From Planctomycetota bacterium (lineage in GTDB: Bacteria; Planctomycetota; PLA2): a stretch of DNA of 54,965 nt. The stretch is taken from positions 1 through 54,965 of the forward strand of contig JAJFFF010000034.1 in assembly GCA_021776785.1 (NCBI GenBank). The letters are read 5' to 3'. Made by a program: the position numbers and the translations under genes. Position 1 is the stretch's first letter; each line of letters begins with the position of its first letter. This document shows positions 39,965-47,806 of this stretch, in pieces. The notes under the pieces were generated by a model that worked only from the letters and a program-made list of their open reading frames with translations, made no database searches and was not told the DNA's origin.

Positions 39965-40567
39965 ATGCACAGACAACCGGGTCAACCGCAGCCAAACCAG
40001 CCACCGGATCAACCGGATCCGATACCGTTCATTGGGCGGCTTACCGCTGAGAATCCGATTTATCGAGAGGCGGCTGCGTGGACGCTTGGCGAGATCGGAG
40101 ACGCACGTGCGGCGCGTCCGCTCGCCGGGCTTTTGCTGCGCGAGATGAACACGGTAGACATTACCGGTTTGATTCACTACACCGACGTCGTGCGCGCTTC
40201 CGTTGAGGCTTTGCGGCGTCTTGGAGCGACCGAAACCCTTTATGCGCTCGTGCGTACGCTCTGCAAAATGAGCCACGCGACGTACGTCGACGACGATGCG
40301 GTCGCGGAAGTTGTGGATGCCCTCAACGAGGTCGGCGGGCCCACGGCCGTGCGCGAAGCGGCAGATCGCGTTGTCCAGGATGCGCACGGCACGCCCGACG
40401 AGGACATTAGCAACGGACTCGCCACGGTGGGGCGCGTGACGATGGCTCGACTCAGCCTTTGCGGCGATGCTGGCGTAGCGACGTTGCGACGACTCTCGGC
40501 GCGGGGCCCGACGACGCTGCAGCCGATCGCGGCGCGCGCTTATGCCAGCGTTCGCAGCCTGTCGTAG
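39965..40567 (+). CDS. HEAT-repeat (PBS-lyase-like) protein
   Basis: 200 aa. ATG 39965 was chosen for its GGGAGG Shine-Dalgarno; ATG 39944 is open too. After a Gln/Pro-rich N-terminus the chain shows HEAT-like helix pairs: PIYREAAAWTLGEIGDARAARPLAGLLL, VVRASVEALRRLGATETLYALVRTL, and DAVAEVVDALNEVGGPTAVREAADRV. Probably a protein-binding solenoid in the cytosol. Its 3' end overlaps the convergent DUF971 gene by 28 bp. Function unknown. Confidence 0.8.
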   Translation: MHRQPGQPQPNQPPDQPDPIPFIGRLTAENPIYREAAAWTLGEIGDARAARPLAGLLLREMNTVDITGLIHYTDVVRASVEALRRLGATETLYALVRTLCKMSHATYVDDDAVAEVVDALNEVGGPTAVREAADRVVQDAHGTPDEDISNGLATVGRVTMARLSLCGDAGVATLRRLSARGPTTLQPIAARAYASVRSLS

Positions 40568-40833
40568 GTGTAGATGCCCGTATCGTGTCCGTCGCTCCAG
40601 ACGATCTTGATCGCGTAGTTGCCGACGCTCTCGAGCGATTTCGGGTGGACGCGCGGCGGGACCGTGGCCGGATCCAGGATTCGCTTGCCCGTAATCTCGT
40701 CGCGGCAGTTGGCGCATGGGCAGTTCACGCGTAGATCGAACACTCGATAGTCCGTCGTTTTGCCGTCGCTCCAGTCGATCGCGAGGCGTTCCGGGCCAGC
40801 TTGGCGGATGTCTAGGGGTCGAAGTTCGTTCAT
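40540..40833 (-). CDS. DUF971 (GBBH-like N-terminal) protein
   Basis: 97 aa from ATG 40833. Pattern of the family: RLAIDWSDGKTTDYRVFDLRVNCPCANCRDEITG, then SVGNYAIKIVWSDGHDTGIYTYDRLR. The CPCANC cysteines and later histidine suggest zinc or Fe-S binding. Such domains accompany Mrp/ApbC Fe-S carriers or gamma-butyrobetaine hydroxylase. Divergent by 16 bp from the moeB-like gene. Precise role unknown. Confidence 0.88.
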   Translation of the reverse strand: MNELRPLDIRQAGPERLAIDWSDGKTTDYRVFDLRVNCPCANCRDEITGKRILDPATVPPRVHPKSLESVGNYAIKIVWSDGHDTGIYTYDRLRTLA

Positions 40834-40849
40834 CGCGTAGATTATCGAC

Positions 40850-42016
40850 GTGAGTTCTTCATCGCAAAAGGATTGGCTCGATGCGCTCCGGGCGCGTATT
40901 GAGAGCGTGACTCCTACCGACGCGGCCGCCCGTGTGCATGCAGATGGGGCCCTGCTCGTCGATGTTCGCGAGCGCGCCGAGCACAACGCGGGTGCCGCTG
41001 CGGGATCCCACAACGTGCCGAAAGGTTTCTTGGAGCTTTGGGCGGCACGCGAACTTCCGGATCCGTCGCGACCGTTGCTCGTCATGTGTCAGACCGGACT
41101 GCGTTCTCTTTTTGCTGCCGAGGCGCTCCAGAAGCTCGGATACGCGACGGTCCTCAACGTGGATGGCGGCTACCGTGCTTGGCTCGAAGCCGGGCTGCCC
41201 GTTGCGTTGCCGGGCGGCGGTTTATCGGCCGAAGAACAGCGGCGATACGCGCGTCATCTCGTCATTCCCGAAGTCGGTCTTGCTGGGCAGCGTCGGCTCA
41301 AGGACGCGCGCGTTCTCATGATCGGCGCCGGTGGGCTCGGGTCGCCGGCAGCGCTGTACTTGGCCAGCGCCGGCGTCGGGACGTTGGGCATCGTCGACTT
41401 TGATGTCGTTGACGAATCAAACCTCCAGCGCCAAGTGCTCCACGACTCCAGTCGCGTCGGGCACCGCAAAGTTGATTCGGCGCGGCGCACGATCGCCGCG
41501 ATCAATCCACACGTCGAGGTCATCACTTACGACGAGCGTTTTGATTCGTCGAACGCCGACCGCATTGTCCCCGACTTCGACATGGTTCTTGATGGTGCGG
41601 ATAACTTTCCCACTCGCTACCTCGTCAACGACGCTTGCGTGAAACACAACAAGCCGAACGTGCATGGCTCTGTGTTCCGGTTCGAGGGGCAGGCTTCTCT
41701 GTTCATGCGCGGGCACGGCCCTTGTTACCGCTGCCTCTATCCGGAACCGCCGCCGCCCGAGATGACCCAGTCTTGCGCGGAAGCCGGCGTTCTCGGCGTC
41801 TTGCCTGGCGTCATTGGGCTGCTCCAAGCCGTCGAAGCGATCAAGCTCATTTTGCAGCAAGGTCGCTCGCTTGCCGGCCGCCTTCTCGTCTACGACGCGC
41901 TTGCCGCCACGTTCCGACAACTCCGCATCGAAGCCGACCCCAACTGCCCCTACTGCGCCGAAGGCAAGCCCTTCCCGGGCTACATCGACTACAAAAACTT
42001 CTGCAACAAGAAGTAA
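40850..42016 (+). CDS. moeB: MoeB/ThiF-type adenylyltransferase with N-terminal rhodanese
   Basis: 388 aa from GTG 40850. Residues about 18-120 are a rhodanese domain (ALLVDVRERAEHNAGAAAGSHNVP, active-site loop MCQTGLRS). From about 130 the E1-like domain: YARHLVIPEVGLAGQRRL, nucleotide motif GAGGLGSPAALYLA, DFDVVDESNLQRQ, DGADNFPTRYLVND, with zinc-binding CYRCLYPE and CPYCAEG. It adenylates and helps thiolate the C-terminal Gly of MoaD/ThiS carriers, such as the one at 12774. The rhodanese precedes the E1 domain, the reverse of the MOCS3 order. Confidence 0.93.
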   Translation: MSSSSQKDWLDALRARIESVTPTDAAARVHADGALLVDVRERAEHNAGAAAGSHNVPKGFLELWAARELPDPSRPLLVMCQTGLRSLFAAEALQKLGYATVLNVDGGYRAWLEAGLPVALPGGGLSAEEQRRYARHLVIPEVGLAGQRRLKDARVLMIGAGGLGSPAALYLASAGVGTLGIVDFDVVDESNLQRQVLHDSSRVGHRKVDSARRTIAAINPHVEVITYDERFDSSNADRIVPDFDMVLDGADNFPTRYLVNDACVKHNKPNVHGSVFRFEGQASLFMRGHGPCYRCLYPEPPPPEMTQSCAEAGVLGVLPGVIGLLQAVEAIKLILQQGRSLAGRLLVYDALAATFRQLRIEADPNCPYCAEGKPFPGYIDYKNFCNKK

Positions 42017-42030
42017 CCCAACCCAGCTCA

Positions 42031-42067
42031 AAAAGGCACCAAGGCGGCACCCAAGGCGGCACCCAAG
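42031..42067 (+). repeat. 12-bp tandem repeats beside element copy 3
   Basis: GGCGGCACCCAA is repeated, with a first degenerate unit, running into the GGCGGTACC of the 253-bp element. It looks like slippage at the element boundary. Confidence 0.7.
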
Positions 42068-42320
42068 GCGGTACCGGGTTGGATTTTTTGCGCTGTAACC
42101 GGCTGTGATTCAATGGCTTATGAGGTCGAAGTGCGGCATTGGTGACGCATCGTCGATCCGGCGTAAATCGCAAAAGTGCTCGAAACGGCATCGAAACGCC
42201 AAAAAAGACGACAGGAGCCTGTCGCGGGTTGTCAAAAGTGCGTCACCAATGCCGCACTTCGAAGCTATAAGTTCCTGCAGTACCGTTGGTTATGGAAGAA
42301 AAAATCGAACCCGGTACCGC
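42068..42320 (+). repeat. 253-bp nested-palindrome element, copy 3
   Basis: Same length and layout as copies 1 and 2. Inner arms 42129-42149 and 42239-42259 are perfect 21-nt reverse complements; central palindrome CGACAGGAGCCTGTCG at 42209-42224 (offset 141). Flanks CCAAGG...CCTTGG extend the terminal repeat with a paired change relative to copy 2. Between the convergent genes ending at 42016 and 42370. Confidence 0.92.
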
Positions 42321-42369
42321 CTTGGGGGGGGCGTGGTGGTTGCTTGTTTGGTAGGGGGCTGTCGCTTTT

Positions 42370-43449
42370 TTAGTCGCCTACTATTTTTTGGATTTGGGCT
42401 CTTCCGGCTTCGTTGGTTTGCCAGGCGTTGCCGGTTGCGGTGATCCATTTCTGGCTGGTGACGGTGGCCCAATGGCGGGCGACCTGTTCGGCGGTCCAGC
42501 AGAATTCGGCTGCAACTTCGGTGGCGTTTCCGGGTGCGCGTGCGAGTCGTTCCAACAGGAGCGCTTCGGCGAAACGTTCGCGTGTGACGCGTCGGAGGTT
42601 CCACCGCCCAAACAGCCCCTCGCGCGGCGCGAAAATCCACGAGAGCACAAAACATCCGCCCATCGCGAGCGCCATGCAGCCGGCGATCGAAGCGTCCCAA
42701 TACACCGCGAGGTGAAATCCTAAGAAGGCCGAAGTCACTCCGATCGCGGCCGCGATGGTGAGCATCCAATGGAGCTTGTCCGTCCACAACCAAGCGGCGG
42801 ATCCGGGCACGATCAAGAACGCAACCACTAAGATCGCGCCGACGGATTCGAAACTCGCGACCGTCGTCACGGAAACCGTTCCCATGAGCAAGTAGTGCAC
42901 AAGGACGGGCGACATGCCAAGCGTGGCCGCAAGCGCGCCGTCGAACGTGGCGATCTTCAGCTCCTTGTAGAGCGCGACGACAAACACCAAGTTGAGCGCG
43001 GCGACCGAGGCGAGTGCAACGAGTGGGCGCGAGATCACCATGCCCCACAGGGTCATCGTGTCGAACGGCGCGAATGCGATCTCGCCGTAGAGGACGCACT
43101 CCGCATCAAGGTCTTTGCCGTGCGCGAAACGTGTGACGAGTAGGACGCCGACGGCAAAGAGCGCGGGGAACACGACGGCGATCGACGCGTCTTCTTTGAC
43201 GCGCCGTGTGCGCACCAAAGACTCGATGAGCCACACCGTGACGAGGCCGAGCGCGCCCGCGCCCAAGACGACCGGTAGCGACGAAACGGAATCTGTCAGC
43301 AAAAACGCGATCACAATGCCGGGCAAGACAGCGTGGCTAATCGCATCGCCGATGAGCGCCATGCCGCGGAGCACAAGAAACGTTCCCACAAGCGCGCACG
43401 CGACGGCCGCGCACGATCCGGTGAGCAAGATGACGGTGTCCGGGCTCAC
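42370..43449 (-). CDS. Mn/Zn ABC transporter permease with C-terminal winged-helix-like tail
   Basis: 359 aa, GTG 43449 overlapping the preceding stop (GTGA). ABC-3 family permease with about eight helices: VGTFLVLRGMALIGDAISHAVLPGIVIAF, then GAILVVAFLIVPGSAAWLWTD. Residues about 285-359 are a soluble extension (RRVTRERFAEALLLERLARAPGNATEV ... WITATGNAWQTNEAGRAQIQ) resembling a winged helix. Pairs with the second permease to move divalent metal across the inner membrane. Last gene of the operon. Confidence 0.92.
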   Translation of the reverse strand: MSPDTVILLTGSCAAVACALVGTFLVLRGMALIGDAISHAVLPGIVIAFLLTDSVSSLPVVLGAGALGLVTVWLIESLVRTRRVKEDASIAVVFPALFAVGVLLVTRFAHGKDLDAECVLYGEIAFAPFDTMTLWGMVISRPLVALASVAALNLVFVVALYKELKIATFDGALAATLGMSPVLVHYLLMGTVSVTTVASFESVGAILVVAFLIVPGSAAWLWTDKLHWMLTIAAAIGVTSAFLGFHLAVYWDASIAGCMALAMGGCFVLSWIFAPREGLFGRWNLRRVTRERFAEALLLERLARAPGNATEVAAEFCWTAEQVARHWATVTSQKWITATGNAWQTNEAGRAQIQKIVGD

Positions 43450-44750
43450 AACGCCGCCTCCACGGTGGACCCAGGGACGCCGCGGGGAATCGGCCGCCCG
43501 TGCGGATCTGTTCCGGGGCGGCCCAGCGCTTCGTCGATCTGCTCGATCACGTCATCGTCGAGCGCGTGCTCCATGTCCTCGGCATCGCGGTGAAGGTGAT
43601 CGTCCGCGAGGTCGAGCCGCCGGGACAGATACAACTCCCAGATGCGGTGGTTGCGAACAATGCGCGCCGCATGCTGAAGTCCACGCTCGGACAGTTGCAC
43701 GAGCGTGCCGTTGCGCCGCACGAGCCCCGAAGACTGTGCTTGCCCCAAGGCCGACATCGACGCGGCGCGGACGGCCATGACGTCAGAAACGGCGCGCGGC
43801 GATGCAAACCGCCCATCGCGTTCGCCGAGCCGCCAAAGATCTTTCAGTAAGTTCTCGACGGCGATGCGACGCCGGTTCGCGGCCCGCCGCATCGCCGCCC
43901 AAAACAATCCACGCCGTGGAGACATAAGTAGCGAAAAGAGCATGAGCGCGGTCGCGGCCAACACGATCAGAGGTCCGGTGGGAAGGCGAGCCTCAAGGGA
44001 AGACGCCCACGCACCGGTGGCTCCGGCAACAGCGCCCAGCGCGCCCGCGAGCATCACCATGTGACCCAAGCGATCGGTCCACTGTCGCGCCGCCGCGGCG
44101 GGCGTCACCAACATCGCAGCCATCAAAACCACGCCGACGGTTTGTAGTCCAACCACGACCGCGACCACGATGAGTGTCGTCAACAAGATCTCGTAGCGGC
44201 GCACGGGAAGTCCAAGCGTGGCCGCGCAAGCCGGATCGAACACAACGATACGAAACGTCTGAAAGAAGTATCCGAGCACGGTGAGCACGATGCCCCCGAG
44301 GATCCCGATCACCCAGACGTCACTCGGCAACAGACTCGCCGCTTGCCCGAACAGAAACGAATCGAGGCCGGACTGTTGCGCGCCCACGTTGTGTTGAATC
44401 GCGGTGAGCAAGACGATGCCTGCGCCAAAAAAGACGCTAAGCACAATACCCAGAGCCGCGTCCTGCTTGAGTCGTGTCGTCCTTGTGATCGCCAAAATGG
44501 CGAGCGTCCCGATCCACGCCGTTAGGAGCGCGCCCCCGAGCAAGAGGAGGGGTTGTTTCGGCGGGATGTCGAGGGCAATCCCGAGCAAGAACGCGAGGCA
44601 AACGCCGGGCAACGCCGCGTGCGCCAGCGCATCACCGAGCAAACTCTGGCGGTTAAGGAACGCGAACGAACCGAGCGCGCCCGCGACAAGGCCGAGCAAC
44701 GCGGAGCCGAGCACCACGTTGAAGAGCGTAAAATCCATCGCCGCAACCAT
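43446..44750 (-). CDS. Mn/Zn ABC transporter permease fused to a DtxR-like domain
   Basis: 434 aa; ATG 44750 overlaps the ATPase stop. Residues 1-285 are an ABC-3 permease (GALGSFAFLNRQSLLGDALAHAALPGVCLAF, VGVVLMAAMLVTPAAAARQWTD). Residues about 300-434 match the N-terminal and dimerisation parts of DtxR/MntR: SALGQAQSSGLVRRNGTLVQLSERGLQHAARIVRNHRIWELYLSRRLDLADDHLHRDAEDMEHALDDDVIEQIDEALG, ending in DPHGRPIPRG. Same ligand-type residues as the stand-alone regulator at 46509. Fusion suggests metal gating at the transporter (inference). Confidence 0.93.
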   Translation of the reverse strand: MVAAMDFTLFNVVLGSALLGLVAGALGSFAFLNRQSLLGDALAHAALPGVCLAFLLGIALDIPPKQPLLLLGGALLTAWIGTLAILAITRTTRLKQDAALGIVLSVFFGAGIVLLTAIQHNVGAQQSGLDSFLFGQAASLLPSDVWVIGILGGIVLTVLGYFFQTFRIVVFDPACAATLGLPVRRYEILLTTLIVVAVVVGLQTVGVVLMAAMLVTPAAAARQWTDRLGHMVMLAGALGAVAGATGAWASSLEARLPTGPLIVLAATALMLFSLLMSPRRGLFWAAMRRAANRRRIAVENLLKDLWRLGERDGRFASPRAVSDVMAVRAASMSALGQAQSSGLVRRNGTLVQLSERGLQHAARIVRNHRIWELYLSRRLDLADDHLHRDAEDMEHALDDDVIEQIDEALGRPGTDPHGRPIPRGVPGSTVEAAL

Positions 44751-45535
44751 CAGCGTGCATCGCGCGCGCGGCCGCGTCGGTCCTTAAGGAGCCTCGTTGC
44801 GGCGCGCTCAAGAATGGACAAGTGGCCGCCGTAGGTTGCCTGGAGCTTGTCGGTGTTGAACACTTCCGCGATCGGGCCGGCCGCGACGAGGCGCATGTTG
44901 AGCAAGACGACCCAGTCGAAGTACTCGCCAACTGTTTGGAGGTCGTGATGGACGCAAACAACCGTCTTGCCGGTATCGCGCAACTCACGCAGCAGCGTCA
45001 AGATCGCGCGTTCGGTGACGACGTCGACACCGGCGAACGGTTCGTCCATCAAGTAAAGGTCGGCGTCTTGGGCAAGCGCGCGCGCTAGAAATGTGCGTTG
45101 CTGTTGGCCGCCGGACAAGCGGCTAATCTGACGGTCGGCAAACTCGAGCATGCCCACTTTTCCGAGGCAGTCGAGCGCCCGCGTACGGTCCGCAGCGTTC
45201 GTCCGCTGGAACCAACCGCGTTTCCCGTACCGACCCATGAGCACAACATCGAGCACGCTGGCTGGGAAGTCCCAATCGACCGACTCGCGCTGCGGCACGT
45301 ACGCGACGCGCTTGCGCATCTCGGGATAGGGCGCGCCGTAGACGCGCACAAATCCAGACGACAACGGCGCGAGATTGAGCGCGGCTTTGAGCAGCGTGCT
45401 CTTCCCCGCGCCGTTCGGGCCGACGATGGCAACGAGCTGCCCTTCGGGTATGGAGAGATCCACGTCCCACAGCACGGGCTTGATGTCGTAGGCAACGGTC
45501 AAGTCGTGAAACTCGAGTGCAGGCGTCTTCTTCAC
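44750..45535 (-). CDS. Mn/Zn ABC transporter ATP-binding protein
   Basis: 261 aa from GTG 45535 (GTGA overlap). Walker [15 protein letters not shown]-loop [26 protein letters not shown] (the VDWDFP form is characteristic of manganese/zinc MntB/ZnuC-type ATPases), signature [15 protein letters not shown], Walker [13 protein letters not shown], and switch His in CVHHDL. Energises uptake with the two permeases. Regulated with its operon, presumably by the DtxR-type protein. Confidence 0.95.
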   Translation of the reverse strand: MKKTPALEFHDLTVAYDIKPVLWDVDLSIPEGQLVAIVGPNGAGKSTLLKAALNLAPLSSGFVRVYGAPYPEMRKRVAYVPQRESVDWDFPASVLDVVLMGRYGKRGWFQRTNAADRTRALDCLGKVGMLEFADRQISRLSGGQQQRTFLARALAQDADLYLMDEPFAGVDVVTERAILTLLRELRDTGKTVVCVHHDLQTVGEYFDWVVLLNMRLVAAGPIAEVFNTDKLQATYGGHLSILERAATRLLKDRRGRARDAR

Positions 45536-46512
45536 CGGAGCGCCTCGACCAGCGTGCTTACGTTGTGCTCGATCATGCCCAAGTAAGTGTCGGTCGGAGG
45601 TTTGTCGCCCATCGCGTCCGAGAACAACTCACCACCGATACGCACGTTCATTCCCTTACGCTTCACCGCTTCTTGGACTGCACGGATCTCGTTCTTGCGC
45701 ACGGACGTTTCGACGAAGATCGCTTTGATCTTTCGTTCCACAATGAACGAGGCGAGATCTTGCACATCTTTGACGCCCGCCTGGGACACCGTGGAGATGC
45801 CCTGCAGTCCGCGGACTTCGATGTCGTATGCGCGACCGAAGTAACGAAACGCGTCGTGCGACGTGATCAGCACGCGTTGCTGTTTCGGAATCGTGGCGAT
45901 CCGTTCCTTTGTGCGGGCGTGCGCTTTGCTGATCTCGGCGAGGTATTGATCCGTGTTCGCCCGAAACGCCTCATTGTTTGCCGGCTGAAGTTCGGAGAGC
46001 GCCTCGTGCACGGTCGAAACCGCAATCATCCAAAGGTCCATGTCGAACCAAACATGCGGGTCGTAGTGGCCCTCCAGTTCGGGGGGTTCGAGAAGACGCG
46101 CCTCGTCGATGAATTCCGTAACGGCGCGCACAGCCTTCGTGCGCGCGAGCTTGACGAGGATGTCGCCCATTTTTCCTTCGAGGCCCCGGCCGTTGTACAG
46201 AACAAGGTCGGCGTTACGCAACCTGTTGAGGTCACCCGCGCTCGCCTTGTAGAGGTGCGGATCGACGCCCGGGCCCATCAGAGCTTCGACGACGACGTGC
46301 TCGCCGCCGATGATGCGCGCGGCGTCCGCGATCTGGGCGATGGTTGTGACGACGCGAAGTTTTCCGTCGGCGCGCTTGGCGGCCTTCTCTTCGCACCCCG
46401 GGCCGAGTGCAGCAAGACTCGCGAGCGCGGCGAGGAGGAGCGCGCGGCGTCCTTTCCGAACAGAACGGGGCGGGAGCGCGCGATTGCGTGCAGGCGTTGC
46501 ATGGGTGTTCAT
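45532..46512 (-). CDS. Mn/Zn-binding lipoprotein of the TroA/ZnuA cluster 9 family
   Basis: 326 aa, ATG 46512 overlapping the regulator stop. Lipoprotein signal after a long basic N-terminus (LAALGPGC). Metal ligands by family pattern: His in [10 protein letters not shown], His in [10 protein letters not shown], Glu in FVETSVR, Asp in FSDAMGD. No His-rich loop, which favours manganese over zinc. It delivers metal to the permeases. The tail ends [16 protein letters not shown] [15 protein letters not shown], typical for the family. Confidence 0.93.
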   Translation of the reverse strand: MNTHATPARNRALPPRSVRKGRRALLLAALASLAALGPGCEEKAAKRADGKLRVVTTIAQIADAARIIGGEHVVVEALMGPGVDPHLYKASAGDLNRLRNADLVLYNGRGLEGKMGDILVKLARTKAVRAVTEFIDEARLLEPPELEGHYDPHVWFDMDLWMIAVSTVHEALSELQPANNEAFRANTDQYLAEISKAHARTKERIATIPKQQRVLITSHDAFRYFGRAYDIEVRGLQGISTVSQAGVKDVQDLASFIVERKIKAIFVETSVRKNEIRAVQEAVKRKGMNVRIGGELFSDAMGDKPPTDTYLGMIEHNVSTLVEALR

Positions 46513-47180
46513 ACGTTGAGCTCCACGAAGATGCCTTCGACACCTTCGGATCCGGTGGCCAGTTGTTTGTCGTCAATGTCTAGATGGAAGACGTCTTCGA
46601 GTTCTTGACGCTGCCGCATGACTACGTGCGCGCCCGGTACGAGGCCGACTTCTTTCCAACGCTGCAGTCGCTCCGCTGCTTCGATCCGTAGTTCGCGTAC
46701 GACACCGCGATCGCCCAAGGCCATCGCCGCCAAAGGAATCAGCGAACGCTCTTGGAGTTCCGATTCGGCGTTGGGAATCGGCATGCCGTGCGGATCTTCG
46801 GTCGGAAATCCAAGCAGTCGGTCGATGGCTTGCACCATCCGATCCGACAGGTGGTGCTCCAACACTTCCGCTTCGTCATGCACTTCGGACCAGTCCATTC
46901 CCAAGACGTTGACGAGAAACGTCTCAAGCAGCCGGTGGCGTCGAATCACTTGGATCGCGCGCACGCGTCCGCGTTTTAGAAGGCGCACGCCGCGGCGGGG
47001 CGAATAGGAAACAAGTCCCGCCTCCGCGAGCTTTTGCACCATCGACGTGACCGACGGCCGCCGCACGCCTAGATGGTCGGCCAACTCCGTGGTTGTCGCC
47101 CGGTCGTCGCCGGCCAAAAAGTAGATCGCCTTCAGGTAATCCTGCTGGCTGGAGGAGAGCCTATCCAGTGACTTAGTCAT
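46509..47180 (-). CDS. mntR: MntR/DtxR-family metal-dependent repressor
   Basis: 223 aa from ATG 47180; upstream codons belong to the repeat region. N-terminal winged helix (SSSQQDYLKAIYFLAG, ATTTELADHLGVRRPSVTSMVQKLAEAGLV), dimerisation/metal domain (RHRLLETFLVNVLGMDWSEVHDEAEVLEHHLSDRMVQAIDRLLG), then an SH3-like FeoA domain near the C-terminus. Represses metal uptake when Mn or Fe is bound. First gene of the uptake operon, with ATGA overlap to the binding protein. Confidence 0.94.
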   Translation of the reverse strand: MTKSLDRLSSSQQDYLKAIYFLAGDDRATTTELADHLGVRRPSVTSMVQKLAEAGLVSYSPRRGVRLLKRGRVRAIQVIRRHRLLETFLVNVLGMDWSEVHDEAEVLEHHLSDRMVQAIDRLLGFPTEDPHGMPIPNAESELQERSLIPLAAMALGDRGVVRELRIEAAERLQRWKEVGLVPGAHVVMRQRQELEDVFHLDIDDKQLATGSEGVEGIFVELNV

Positions 47181-47186
47181 GCCTAA
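47173..47186 (-). promoter_or_regulatory. Candidate DtxR-type operator over the mntR start codon
   Basis: TTAGTCATGCCTAA (plus strand) is a 12-of-14 palindrome containing TTAG...CTAA half sites like DtxR/IdeR boxes. It overlaps the start codon, which would allow autorepression of the whole operon. Inferred from pattern alone. Confidence 0.35.
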
Positions 47187-47806
47187 CGCGAAAAGAAGGA
47201 TACACAAACAAGGGCCCGAAGCAAGCAGCACAAAAAAGGCTCCCAACGCGCAGCCGCAAGCGGGACCAAGGTCCCCCAGGGAGGTCCGGAGGTCCGGGAC
47301 CGAGGTCCGGGACCACTTCTCCCGTTACGTCGCTGTAAGTTGTTTTGGAGTCGTTTGTTAGGGAGGCGCCGTGCGGGAATTTTCGCGCAGATGCGGCTTT
47401 TGTGTCGCGCGCTTCGTGCTCGTCGTTGTTGCCGCGAAAGCGTGTCTCGGGCTCGCACGAGACCGTCTGCGCAACCGGCACCCCGCCCGGCCCGCGAAGT
47501 CCGGAGGTCGGGGACGAGGTCCGGGACCACTTCTCGCTTTGGGTCGTTGTAAGTTGTTTTGGAGTCGTTTGTTAGGGAGTCTTCGTGCGGGAATTTTCGC
47601 GCACACGTGGCTTTTTTGTCGTGCGCTTCGGGCTCGTCGTTATTGCCGCAAAGCGTGTCTGGGGCTCGCTCGAGATCGTTTGCGGAACCGGCATCCCGCC
47701 CGGCCTGCGTCGGCTCGCCTGGAGCAAGACCAGGTCCCGCCTTCGGTTGTTGTAAGTGCCTTTGGGGTGTTCTTTGTGGCTCTTGGCTGCGGGATGTGGC
47801 CCGCGG
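47187..47806. repeat. Gene-free region with three imperfect tandem repeats of about 205-214 bp
   Basis: A block beginning near GTAAGTTGTTTTGGAGTCGTTTGTTAGG recurs at 47335 and 47549 and partly at 47752. Shared text includes CGGGAATTTTCGCGCA, CTCGTCGTT(G/A)TTGCCGC and ACCGGCA(C/T)CCCGCCCGGC. A palindromic GGTCCGGGACC stretch precedes the first copy (47285-47315). All frames in it are Arg/Pro-rich and unconvincing. It separates the Lon-like gene from mntR and may hold the mntR promoter. Confidence 0.85.

Noticed and set aside
47187..47806. Several 60-190-codon frames in both directions
   Set aside because: All are Arg/Pro-rich, repeat with the tandem units and lack RBS or conserved motifs.
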